Shown here piece after piece: positions 64,000 through 64,000 of a stretch of DNA of 64,000 nt. The notes under the pieces are model-generated. The model was given only the letters and a program-made list of their open reading frames with translations, had not been told where the DNA came from and searched no databases. The number at the start of each line of letters is the position of its first letter. The stretch's first letter is position 1. Origin of the DNA: CBDFNN01 sp965250215 (lineage in GTDB: Bacteria > Bacteroidota > Rhodothermia > Rhodothermales > DATKEJ01). Made by a program: the position numbers and the translations under genes. Location: positions 1,550,001 to 1,614,000 of the forward strand of contig CBDFNN010000004.1 in assembly GCA_965250215.1 (NCBI GenBank), in the 5' to 3' direction.

Positions 64000-64000
64000 A

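Overview
The window looks like a chromosome segment of a free-living, probably marine, Gram-negative bacterium of the Bacteroidota/Rhodothermota/Balneolota side of the FCB group. The support is a C-terminal type A sorting domain of the type IX secretion system (48.8-49.0 kb), a TonB receptor with an N-terminal carboxypeptidase-regulatory-like domain, an archaeal/eukaryote-type prolyl-tRNA synthetase, many lipobox lipoproteins, and AT-leaning DNA in which most ATG starts lack a clear Shine-Dalgarno (SD) site. PQQ/HEAT/cytochrome, CRTAC1 and sulfatase genes recall marine polymer degraders. The phylum is inferred from gene content only. I saw no tRNA, rRNA, IS element, phage or CRISPR array.

Layout. 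0-6 kb: the end of sucA (2-oxoglutarate dehydrogenase E1), rpsU, rdgB-dtd, ogt, then the elongation pair mrdA(PBP2)-rodA. 6-12 kb: a small secreted protein, a HerA-like ATPase, a lipoprotein sulfatase, a secreted SH3-like protein and lipoprotein MsrA. 12-14.6 kb: lutABC for lactate oxidation. 14.8-19 kb: a secreted unknown, aconitase and a DUF6438-like lipoprotein. 19-31.2 kb: one minus-strand block coding for a compact type IV pilus / type II secretion-like machine. 31.5-39.6 kb: a SPOR protein, a lipid-anchored histidine kinase with OB-like repeats, a large PVC-type dehydrogenase/HEAT/cytochrome lipoprotein and a small secreted protein. 39.7-49 kb: a TonB receptor, a PAP2-like membrane protein, proS, a low-complexity Tyr/Gly plus Arg/Ser lipoprotein, a FadL-like barrel and a T9SS cargo protein. 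49-52.5 kb: a coupled CRTAC1 and TPR lipoprotein pair. 52.6-57.7 kb: an Rrf2 regulator upstream of an MMPL/RND exporter, a LolA-like protein and an outer-membrane barrel. 58-64 kb: DUF2853, xylA, a PQQ sugar dehydrogenase, an SMP-30-like propeller and the end of a sortilin-like propeller protein.

The most striking part is the pilus-like island. In transcription order it holds a major pilin, a strong hairpin, PilC, PilB, two minor pilin-like proteins, a PilX-like beta-rich protein, a PilT-like ATPase, a PilM-PilN fusion, a PilO-PilP fusion and a short secretin. The pilin-like subunits begin almost directly with their hydrophobic helix, and the PilT-like ATPase has lost the acidic pair of its Asp box. 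Together these suggest a divergent, streamlined T4P/T2SS relative. Its function cannot be read from sequence alone. Other unusual items are the Tyr/Gly-Arg/Ser lipoprotein, the OB-repeat histidine kinase, an inverted heptanucleotide repeat array between two convergent genes, inverted repeats built over stop codons, and non-ATG starts paired with strong SD sites.
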